DNA of 5,158 bases, taken from assembly GCA_964350605.1 (NCBI GenBank), contig CAYGKP010000180.1, forward strand, positions 1 to 5,158. The letters run 5' to 3'. Below, one piece after another: positions 1 to 5,158 of this stretch (positions are counted from its first letter, which is position 1; each line of letters starts with the position of its first letter). Source of the DNA: CAYGKP01 sp964350605. GTDB lineage: Bacteria; Bacteroidota; Bacteroidia; Cytophagales; JAAEPT01. A program made the position numbers and the translations under genes. The notes beneath the pieces were generated by a model. It saw only the letters and a list, made by a program, of their open reading frames with translations. It did not search any database and was not told the origin of the DNA.

Positions 1-743
1 CCGTTGAATCGCAAGATTCCACCACCCTGCGGGAACTGGCCACCGCCGAGTACATCCAACACAACCCCTTCATCCCTTCGGGACTTGATCCGCTCATCGG
101 ATTGCTGCCGGTCCTCAATGAGAACGGCACGACCATCGAAACTGTCCGCGTGATCGAGGACGGCGACTTCATTGTGCTTCACCAAAAGTGGACGAATGTC
201 AGCTTCCTGGGTGCCGAGGAAATGGTCTCGTTCGACGTGCTGCGCTTTGATGAGAGCGGGAAGATCGCCGAGCACTGGGATGCACTCACCCCTGTGGTCA
301 AGGAGACCACCAGCGGAAGAACCCAAACCGACGGCCCCACCACGATTGAGGACTTGGAGCAGACCGAAGCCAACAAGGCACTCGCCGTCTCCTTGATCGA
401 AGACGTGCTCATGGGCAAAGACCCCGGCAAGATCACCGAGTACATCAGCAGCGAGGCCTACCACCAGCACAACCCACAGATCAAGGACGGCCTTAGTGGC
501 ATCATGGAGGCGGTCGAGTACCTCACCAAGCAGGGCAACATGTTCCAGTACACCAAGATCCACAAGGTGATCGGCGAGGGGAACTTTGTGCTGACGATCA
601 GCGAGGGGCAGTGGGGCGGCAAGACGCACGCCTTCTACGACTTACTACGAATCAGCGACGGCAAAATCGTCGAGCACTGGGACGTGATTCAGGAAGTCCC
701 CACCGATAACCTAGCGAACGAGAACACGATGTTTGGGTTCTAG
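1..743 (+). CDS. Tandem SnoaL-like (NTF2-fold) domain protein, 5' end missing
   Basis: The reading frame is open from base 3 to the TAG at 741-743, giving 246 residues, and the true start lies left of the window. A TTG at 102 would be an in-frame start but would cut through the first domain. The visible protein holds two copies of a SnoaL-like/NTF2-like unit. Copy 1 has YIQHNP (QHNP at visible residues 19-22) and EHWD (90-93). Copy 2 has YHQHNP (QHNP at 155-158) and EHWD (224-227). The two motifs are 71 and 69 residues apart, and a linker of about 25 residues joins the copies. Copy 1 lacks the N-terminal helix seen in copy 2 (NKALAVSLIEDVL), so at least 25 residues are missing, perhaps with a signal peptide. 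The family (annotated as predicted SnoaL-like aldol condensation enzymes or NTF2-family proteins) is small, barrel-shaped and often of unknown substrate; the Asp of EHWD may be the catalytic one. Family assignment is firm, function is not. The gene converges on alaS with a 49-bp gap. Confidence 0.85.
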   Translation, partial: VESQDSTTLRELATAEYIQHNPFIPSGLDPLIGLLPVLNENGTTIETVRVIEDGDFIVLHQKWTNVSFLGAEEMVSFDVLRFDESGKIAEHWDALTPVVKETTSGRTQTDGPTTIEDLEQTEANKALAVSLIEDVLMGKDPGKITEYISSEAYHQHNPQIKDGLSGIMEAVEYLTKQGNMFQYTKIHKVIGEGNFVLTISEGQWGGKTHAFYDLLRISDGKIVEHWDVIQEVPTDNLANENTMFGF

Positions 744-792
744 GAAGCCTACTTTAGGTTGGTGTTAGGCGCGGGGGAGGCTGGCGTGACTG

Positions 793-3705
793 TTACGGTT
801 GGGCCAGTTTCTCCCGTGCTACTGTAAGCGCTTTGGCAAGGCCGCCGGTGTCCTTCCCCCCCGCTGTAGCGAAGAAGGGCTGGCCGCCACCGCCGCCTTG
901 GATGGCCTTCGCCATCTCGCGGACGATGTTCGAAGCATTGAGCCCGCCCGCCACTTGGTCGTCGGACAGCATGACAGCCAGTTGCGGCTTCCCGTCGATG
1001 GTCACTGCGAAGGCGATCCGACAGGAACCGAGCGACTGGCGCAACTCGAAGCATAGCCCCTTGAGCGCATCGGCCGAAGGCACGGAAATCTGTTCGATCA
1101 GCAGCTTGAAGCCGCCTTTGTCTTCGGCTTTAGCCAGCAGCGATTCGCGCAGTGCGCCCGTCTGTTGGCGTTCCAATTCTTCCAGCTTCTTGGCGATCTC
1201 GCCCCGCTCCTTTTGGAGGGTTTCGACAGCTTGCAGTCGGCTGGCTGGGTGCTTGAGGGCTTCGCTCAACGTGTCGAGTTCGGCGCGTTGGTCTTGGAGG
1301 AATTTCAGTGCGCCCGCGCCCGTCAAGGCTTCGATCCGGCGCACGCCAGCGGCCACGGCTGTCTCAGACGAGATGACCAGCAGGCCAATCCGTCCGGTCG
1401 AGGGCACGTGCGTCCCCCCGCAAAGCTCGACCGAGTAGCCGGGGTCGAAGGTCACCACGCGGACCGTTTCGCCATACTTCTCGCCAAAGAGGGCCATCGC
1501 GCCGCGCTTTTTGGCTTCCTCGATGGGGACGGCGCGCTCGTCGCCGAGGGCTACGTCCTCGCGAATCTTGGTATTCACGATCTGCTCGATCTCGATGATC
1601 TGCTGGTCGGTCACTTTCTCGAAGTGCGAGAAGTCGAAACGCAAAAGGTTCTCGTTCACCAGCGAACCGCGCTGTTCCACATGGCTACCGAGCACCTTAC
1701 GCAAGGCAGCATGGAGCAAGTGCGTCGCCGAGTGATTCGATTCGGTGGCCTTCCGCTTCGAGGGGTCGACTTGAAGGGTGAAGGTCGCGTCGGTTGCTTC
1801 GGGCAGAAGGTCGGTCAGTAGGTAGGGCAACTGGTTTTCCTTCTTCGTGTCGCGCACGGGGATACTGGCTCCGTTCACAACGATGCGGCCTCGGTCGCCG
1901 ACTTGTCCCCCGCCTTCGGGGTAGAAGGGCACCTTGTCGAACACCAGTTGGTATTGGGTCTTGCCCTTGGCGGTGACGGCGCGGTAGCGGAGCAGTTTGG
2001 CCTGCGCCTCCAACTCGTCGTAGCCGACAAAGACGGGTTCGCCCGCTGCAATCTCGGTCCAGTCGGAAGTTGCGCGGACGGCGTCGGCTTTCGAGCGGAG
2101 TTTCTGTTCCTTGAGTTGGGCCTTGAAGCCGTCCATGTCGACGGTGAAGCCCGCCTCCTTGGCCATCAATTCCGTCAGGTCGATGGGGAAGCCGTAGGTG
2201 TCGTAGAGATCGAAGGCGGTCTTTCCTGAAAGGCTGATTTTCTTAAGTGCCTCAGCAAGCTCATTTCGAGCATCCTCACTACTCTTAAGTGCCTCAGCAA
2301 ACCTTTTTAATGACTCGGAGACCTTATCAAGCGCATCCTTTGATTGCGATAAACTCTCAAAATTCAGGCTCTTAAGCTTGTCTGGAAAGTCACTCCACCC
2401 TTTCGATAAATTAATACTGGAGATCTGAGAACTAATTGATTTGCCTAATCCAGTTAACCCTTTTGTATCAATATCAAGTTTGAACTTTGGTCCAGTAATT
2501 TTTGGCAGAATGTTAGAGAATGTACTTCCTGTACTGAAGTGTATCTCATTTTGCACTAAGTCAATCCCCTTCTCCAATGTCCTAAGGAAGCTGGTCTCCT
2601 CCTCCAGGATCACCTTTTCGAGGAAGGCTTGTTGCTCCTTTAGTTCGGGGAAGGCACTGCCCATCGTCGAGACGAGCGCGGGAATGAGTTTGTGCAGGAA
2701 AGGCTCTTGGAGGCCGAGGGTCTGGAAGCCGTAGCGCACCGCCCGGCGCAGGATGCGGCGGATCACGTAGCCCGCCCCTGTGTTCGAGGGCAACTGCCCG
2801 TCAGCGATCGTGAAGGCAATGGCGCGGATGTGGTCGGCACAGACGCGGAAGGCCACGTCGTCGCGATCGTTCTTTCCGTAGCGCTTGCCGCAGAGGTCTT
2901 CGAGTTCCTCGAAGAGGGTCTGGAACAAGTCGATGTCGTAGGTCGACAGCGCACCTTGCAGGGCCATCGTCAGGCGTTCGAGGCCCATGCCCGTATCGAT
3001 GTGCTTCGCTTTCAGCGGCACCAGCGAGCCATCGGCCTTGCGCTCGAAGGCCATGAACACCAGGTTCCAAATCTCGATCACCTGCGGGTGGTCGGCGTTG
3101 ACCATCTCGTGGCCCGGCTTCTTGTCGATGTCCGCCTGGGGCCGCAAATCAATGTGAATCTCCGAGCAGGGACCACAGGGGCCCTGGTCGCCCATCTCCC
3201 AGAAGTTGTCCTTCCGTCCGCAACGCAGGATGCGATCCGCCGGCACGTGCTTCTCCCACAGCTTGGCCGCCTCGGTATCCTCACCCAAGCCGTCGGCCTC
3301 GTCGCCACCGAAGATGGTCACGTACAACCGCTCCTTGGGCAGCTTGAAGACCTCGGTCAAGAGCTCCCAGGCCCAATCAATGGCCTCCACCTTGAAGTAG
3401 TCGCCAAACGACCAGTTGCCCAGCATTTCGAAGAGCGTGTGGTGGTAGGTATCATGACCCACCTCTTCCAAATCGTTGTGTTTTCCCGAGACGCGCAGGC
3501 ATTTCTGCGTATCGGCCACGCGGGGGGCCAAAGCGGGCTTATTGCCCAGGAAGGCATCCTTGAAGGGTGCCATGCCCGAATTGATGAACAGCAGCGTGGG
3601 GTCGTCCTTGTTGACAAGGGGCGCGGAAGGCACGATGCGGTGCTCACGCTGGGCGAAGAAATCCAGATAGGTCTGGCGGACTTGGGCGACGGTCCACTGG
3701 GGCAT
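793..3705 (-). CDS. alaS: Alanyl-tRNA synthetase with a large internal insert
   Basis: Alanyl-tRNA synthetase (EC 6.1.1.7) attaches alanine to tRNA-Ala in the cytoplasm and hydrolyses Ser- and Gly-tRNA-Ala at a separate editing site. I prefer the ATG at 3705 (970 residues) because MPQWTVAQVRQTYLDFF matches the usual family N-terminus; an in-frame ATG at 3750 would add 15 unconserved residues, and neither has a clear ribosome binding site. Numbered from 3705, the class II core shows FINSGMAPFK (40-49), HHTLFEMLGNWSFGDYF (88-104) and motif 3 DTGMGLERL (237-245). The tRNA-recognition region follows and contains TAFDLYDTYGFP (496-507). The editing domain has its zinc ligands H658, H662 (HSATH), C762 and H766 (CGGTH). 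The C-terminal C-Ala domain has the glycine-rich stretch at 937-950. All key residues are present, so the enzyme should be active. E. coli AlaRS has 876 residues; almost all the extra length lies at 381-494, an AT-rich in-frame insert described separately. The gene is divergent from the M23 gene and convergent with the SnoaL gene. Confidence 0.97.
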   Translation of the reverse strand: MPQWTVAQVRQTYLDFFAQREHRIVPSAPLVNKDDPTLLFINSGMAPFKDAFLGNKPALAPRVADTQKCLRVSGKHNDLEEVGHDTYHHTLFEMLGNWSFGDYFKVEAIDWAWELLTEVFKLPKERLYVTIFGGDEADGLGEDTEAAKLWEKHVPADRILRCGRKDNFWEMGDQGPCGPCSEIHIDLRPQADIDKKPGHEMVNADHPQVIEIWNLVFMAFERKADGSLVPLKAKHIDTGMGLERLTMALQGALSTYDIDLFQTLFEELEDLCGKRYGKNDRDDVAFRVCADHIRAIAFTIADGQLPSNTGAGYVIRRILRRAVRYGFQTLGLQEPFLHKLIPALVSTMGSAFPELKEQQAFLEKVILEEETSFLRTLEKGIDLVQNEIHFSTGSTFSNILPKITGPKFKLDIDTKGLTGLGKSISSQISSINLSKGWSDFPDKLKSLNFESLSQSKDALDKVSESLKRFAEALKSSEDARNELAEALKKISLSGKTAFDLYDTYGFPIDLTELMAKEAGFTVDMDGFKAQLKEQKLRSKADAVRATSDWTEIAAGEPVFVGYDELEAQAKLLRYRAVTAKGKTQYQLVFDKVPFYPEGGGQVGDRGRIVVNGASIPVRDTKKENQLPYLLTDLLPEATDATFTLQVDPSKRKATESNHSATHLLHAALRKVLGSHVEQRGSLVNENLLRFDFSHFEKVTDQQIIEIEQIVNTKIREDVALGDERAVPIEEAKKRGAMALFGEKYGETVRVVTFDPGYSVELCGGTHVPSTGRIGLLVISSETAVAAGVRRIEALTGAGALKFLQDQRAELDTLSEALKHPASRLQAVETLQKERGEIAKKLEELERQQTGALRESLLAKAEDKGGFKLLIEQISVPSADALKGLCFELRQSLGSCRIAFAVTIDGKPQLAVMLSDDQVAGGLNASNIVREMAKAIQGGGGGQPFFATAGGKDTGGLAKALTVAREKLAQP
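2241..2258 (-). repeat. 18-bp direct repeat, copy 1 (AlaRS insert)
   Basis: Read on the minus strand this is TTGCTGAGGCACTTAAGA, identical over all 18 bases to the copy at 2283-2300. The two are 42 bp (14 codons) apart and in the same frame, each coding for AEALK preceded by a hydrophobic residue (here Leu). Fourteen residues are exactly two heptads, so the DNA repeat matches the periodicity of the predicted coiled coil. Confidence 0.85.
2283..2300 (-). repeat. 18-bp direct repeat, copy 2 (AlaRS insert)
   Basis: Identical on the minus strand to the copy at 2241-2258. It codes for AEALK preceded by Phe and followed by Ser. A shorter echo, CTTAAGAG coding for LKS, lies at 2369-2376, which suggests the helix was built or extended by small internal duplications. 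Confidence 0.85.
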
Positions 3706-3811
3706 GGTAGGATCGGAAGATGTAGGGCGAGAAATCGGACCTGGCTGCATTGAAACTTGGACTTTTTGAATTATTCCTATCTTGAGGCCAGGTGTTGGAA
3801 ACTTTTCGAGC

Positions 3812-3852
3812 GTTCAAACGCACAAGATCGGATCGCTCCGAAGCGTTTGAGC
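3812..3852. other. Nested stem-loop in the alaS/M23 divergent intergenic region
   Basis: The outer arms 3812-3821 and 3843-3852 pair over 10 positions (nine Watson-Crick, one T-G at 3813/3851). The core is TCAAACGC at 3814-3821 against GCGTTTGA at 3843-3850. Inside, 3828-3832 and 3837-3841 form a second 5-bp stem with a TCGC loop. No T-tract follows on either strand, so it is not a Rho-independent terminator. It lies 65 bp before the M23 start and 106 bp before the preferred alaS start. It could be an operator for a dimeric regulator or a leader-RNA structure; the pairing is visible, the function is not. Confidence 0.4.
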
Positions 3853-3886
3853 CCGAAAGTTAGCCAAAACCTACAGAGCAGCTACA

Positions 3887-3902
3887 GCGCGCTTCGGCGC
3901 GT
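3887..3902 (+). other. UUCG-tetraloop hairpin in the M23 gene leader
   Basis: CGCGC (3888-3892) pairs with GCGCG (3897-3901) around a TTCG loop closed by C-G, the very stable cUUCGg tetraloop in RNA; a G-T pair can extend it at 3887/3902. It ends 15 bp before the ATG at 3918, just upstream of the purine-rich stretch that would serve as ribosome binding site. No T-tract follows, so termination is unlikely. It may shape translation start or mRNA stability, if the transcript starts upstream of it. Confidence 0.4.
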
Positions 3903-3917
3903 GACAGGACAGAGAGA

Positions 3918-4889
3918 ATGGCCAAGGTCAAGTACTACTACGACACGGAGACGTGCCGGTACGAACGGGTAAAAACGCCTGTCTCGGCCGTCATTGTCAA
4001 CGCCCTTGGCTTCCTGGGTGCCGCCTTTGCGGTCGCGATTGGCTTGGTCCTCATCTACGGTGAGCTGTATGACAGCCCCGAGGAAGCCCGCCTGCGCAAC
4101 GAGAACAAGACCCTCCAGTACAACTACGAGACCATGAGCGAAGAGCTCATGCGCATGGAAGACGTACTGGTGGCCCTCCAAGATCGGGACGAGAAGATCT
4201 ACCGGGTCATCACAGAGGCCGATCCCCTGCCCCGTGGCGTGCGCCAAGCGGGTGTTGGAGGCTCGAAATCCTACCAAGACCTACTGGCCAACGAAGGTGC
4301 AGGTGTTCTGATCGCCGAGAAACAAGCCCAGCTTGACGCGCTGAAACGCCAGCTTTACATCCAGTCAAAATCCTACGACGAAATCTCGCGCCTCGCGCAG
4401 AACAAGGAAAAGATGCTCCGCTCGATCCCCGCGATCTCGCCGGTCAACAAGAAACAGTGTACAGTCGTCTCGGGCTTCGGCTGGCGGACGCATCCGATCT
4501 ACAAGGTGAAAAAGCTGCACACGGGCCTCGACTTTGCGGCTCAGCGTGGCACACCAATCTATGCAACGGGTGACGGGGTAGTCATCAAGGCCGAGAAGTC
4601 CTACAAAGGCTACGGCAACCAAGTAGAGGTCGACCACGGCTTTGGGTACGTAACCAAGTATGCGCACATGCAGCGCTTCATCGTGAACCCGGGCGAGCGC
4701 ATTAAGCGCGGCCAGCTCATCGGCTACGTCGGTTCGACAGGCGCGTCGGTGGGGCCTCACCTGCACTACGAGGTGATTCGCAACGGTACGAAGGTGAACC
4801 CGGTTCACTACCTGTTCGGCGACCTGACCCCCGAGGAGTACGAAGAAGTGCTCCGCCAGGCTTCGATCGAGAACCAGTCGATGTCGTAG
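3918..4889 (+). CDS. Membrane-anchored M23 (LytM-type) metallopeptidase
   Basis: This 323-residue protein is a zinc endopeptidase of family M23, predicted to cut peptide cross-links of peptidoglycan in the periplasm. The N-terminus is a short cytoplasmic tail (1-23, MAKVKYYYDTET...), then one membrane helix (about 24-48), with no signal-peptidase site, so the protein should stay anchored in the inner membrane. Residues 55-95 and about 130-165 look like helical coiled-coil segments. The M23 domain spans about 180-298 and is complete: H201 and D205 (HTGLD) and H283 (HLHYE) are the expected zinc ligands, with H250 (YAHM) and H281 as catalytic histidines, so it is probably an active enzyme and not a LytM regulator of the EnvC type, in which these residues are lost. 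The ATG follows a purine-rich ACAGAGAGA, a weak ribosome binding site. The same architecture is widespread in Bacteroidota, often next to alaS as here. A strong terminator lies 21 bp past the stop, so the gene probably ends its own transcript. Confidence 0.95.
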   Translation: MAKVKYYYDTETCRYERVKTPVSAVIVNALGFLGAAFAVAIGLVLIYGELYDSPEEARLRNENKTLQYNYETMSEELMRMEDVLVALQDRDEKIYRVITEADPLPRGVRQAGVGGSKSYQDLLANEGAGVLIAEKQAQLDALKRQLYIQSKSYDEISRLAQNKEKMLRSIPAISPVNKKQCTVVSGFGWRTHPIYKVKKLHTGLDFAAQRGTPIYATGDGVVIKAEKSYKGYGNQVEVDHGFGYVTKYAHMQRFIVNPGERIKRGQLIGYVGSTGASVGPHLHYEVIRNGTKVNPVHYLFGDLTPEEYEEVLRQASIENQSMS

Positions 4890-4909
4890 GGCATCCCACC
4901 CACAACTTC

Positions 4910-4940
4910 AAAGGCCCTCTTCGCGAGGGCCTTTCTTTTT
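4910..4940 (+). terminator. Rho-independent terminator of the M23 gene
   Basis: A perfect 10-bp stem, AAAGGCCCTC (4910-4919) with GAGGGCCTTT (4925-4934), encloses a 5-base TTCGC loop and runs into a T-rich tail, TTTCTTTTT at 4932-4940. It starts 21 bp after the M23 stop codon and ends 33 bp before the next start codon, so it should separate the two genes' transcripts. Confidence 0.93.
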
Positions 4941-4973
4941 AGCGCGAATTGGCACGAACTGCTATCTTCCACC

Positions 4974-5158
4974 ATGCGACGCTTCACCCATCTCTCGACT
5001 CTCCTCTCCCTCTCCCTCCTTTTTTCGGCTGTCGGGCTCTTCGCCCAGGTCCAGCGCTTTCCCATCGGCCAGAAGTCCACGCCTTCTTCCGCCGAGGTGA
5101 GCCTGGAACTCATCACCCGCTTCCAGCAGTACAGCTCCGGCGGTCTTGTGCGCGGCGA
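4974..5158 (+). CDS. Secreted protein of unknown function, 3' end missing
   Basis: An open frame starts at the ATG at 4974 and runs 61 codons to the right edge without a stop. The N-terminus is a clear Sec signal peptide: MRRFTH, then a hydrophobic stretch (LSTLLSLSLLFSAVGL) ending in FAQ, with probable cleavage after Ala24 or Gln25. There is no lipobox cysteine, so it is not a lipoprotein. The mature part seen so far (QRFPIGQKSTPSSAEVSLEL..., to residue 61) matches nothing I recognise. The frame is supported by the well-formed signal peptide and by its position just after a terminator. There is no clear Shine-Dalgarno sequence, which is common in Bacteroidota. The protein is exported to the periplasm, outer membrane or outside; nothing more can be said from the fragment. 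Confidence 0.75.
   Translation, partial: MRRFTHLSTLLSLSLLFSAVGLFAQVQRFPIGQKSTPSSAEVSLELITRFQQYSSGGLVRG

Larger units (their letters stand above)
2224..2565 (-). other. AT-rich in-frame insert within alaS
   Basis: This stretch codes for AlaRS residues 381-494 (numbered from the ATG at 3705), between FLRTLEKG and KTAFDLYDTYGFP. E. coli AlaRS has 18 residues at this place, so about 95 are extra. Hand counting gives 39% GC over 2221-2580, against 58% in the 60-base rows 2161-2220 and 2641-2700. Codon choice shifts too: TTA for Leu, AGT for Ser, ACA for Thr and AAA for Lys are common inside it. The frame is unbroken and has no stop codons. The first 70 residues or so are Ser/Gly/Lys-rich with no motif I recognise; residues 452-490 form a clear heptad-repeat helix. 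It lacks the splice-junction residues of an intein (no N-terminal Cys/Ser block, no C-terminal HN), and its length is below known minimal inteins. A species-specific surface extension of the tRNA-recognition region is the simplest reading; its origin is unknown. Confidence 0.85.

Noticed and set aside
102..743. SnoaL-like gene starting at the TTG at 102
   Set aside because: The frame is open to the window edge, and conserved residues of the first domain (YIQHNP) are encoded upstream of 102.
747..770. GCCTA...TAGGC inverted repeat as a shared terminator for the convergent SnoaL and alaS genes
   Set aside because: The stem is only 5 bp with a 14-base loop, and there is no T-tract on either strand. 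No convincing terminator is visible in the 49-bp gap.
2224..2565. Intein or self-splicing intron in alaS
   Set aside because: There are no intein splice-junction residues, and the segment is too short for a known intein. The unbroken frame over 114 AT-rich codons and the heptad pattern show that it is translated; a group I intron would not be expected to preserve them.
2692..3753. A 353-codon open frame on the plus strand opposite the 5' part of alaS
   Set aside because: It is the antisense shadow of a strongly conserved GC-rich gene; its protein has no recognisable domain, and alaS is certain here.
3857..3864. Minus-strand TAACTTTC as a -7 element for alaS
   Set aside because: It is close to TAnnTTTG, but I see no TTG-type element at the proper distance upstream on that strand.
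4963..4970. TATCTTCC as a Bacteroidota -7 promoter element (TAnnTTTG) for the secreted-protein gene
   Set aside because: It misses the last two bases of the motif, the nearest TTG (4949-4951) is only 11 bp upstream, and it lies 3 bp from the ATG. The match could easily be chance.

Overview
The window is ordinary bacterial chromosome and most likely comes from a member of the Bacteroidota. The best evidence is the M23 peptidase at 3918-4889, whose N-terminus (MAKVKYYYDTET, then one membrane helix and a DSPEEA segment) has the typical Bacteroidota form of this protein. The AlaRS start region is also Bacteroidota-like, and the gene starts lack strong Shine-Dalgarno sequences. Base composition is fairly high for the phylum: two rows counted by hand inside alaS give 58% GC. 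This would fit a Saprospiria/Lewinella-like lineage, but that finer placement is a guess.

Layout, left to right. 1-743 (+) is the 3' part of a gene for a protein with two tandem SnoaL-like (NTF2-fold) domains. It converges on alaS (about 793-3705, minus strand), which encodes alanyl-tRNA synthetase. A 212-bp gap (167 bp if alaS starts at the upstream ATG) separates alaS from the divergent M23 metallopeptidase gene. That gene ends at a strong Rho-independent terminator (4910-4940). A new gene for a secreted protein begins at 4974 and runs off the right edge.

The genes do not form one pathway. AlaRS charges tRNA-Ala in the cytoplasm. The M23 protein is a membrane-anchored, probably peptidoglycan-cleaving enzyme. 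The SnoaL-like protein has no assignable substrate. The alaS/M23 divergent pair looks like a recurrent Bacteroidota arrangement rather than a functional unit.

The one unusual feature is inside alaS. The short linker just before the conserved TAFDLYDTYGFP block is replaced by about 114 residues (18 in E. coli AlaRS). This stretch is AT-rich (about 39% GC by hand count), has different codon use from the rest of the gene, stays in frame, and ends in a clear heptad-repeat helix built partly from an 18-bp direct repeat. I see no CRISPR array, RNA gene, insertion sequence or phage gene. The AlaRS insert is the only candidate for something undescribed.
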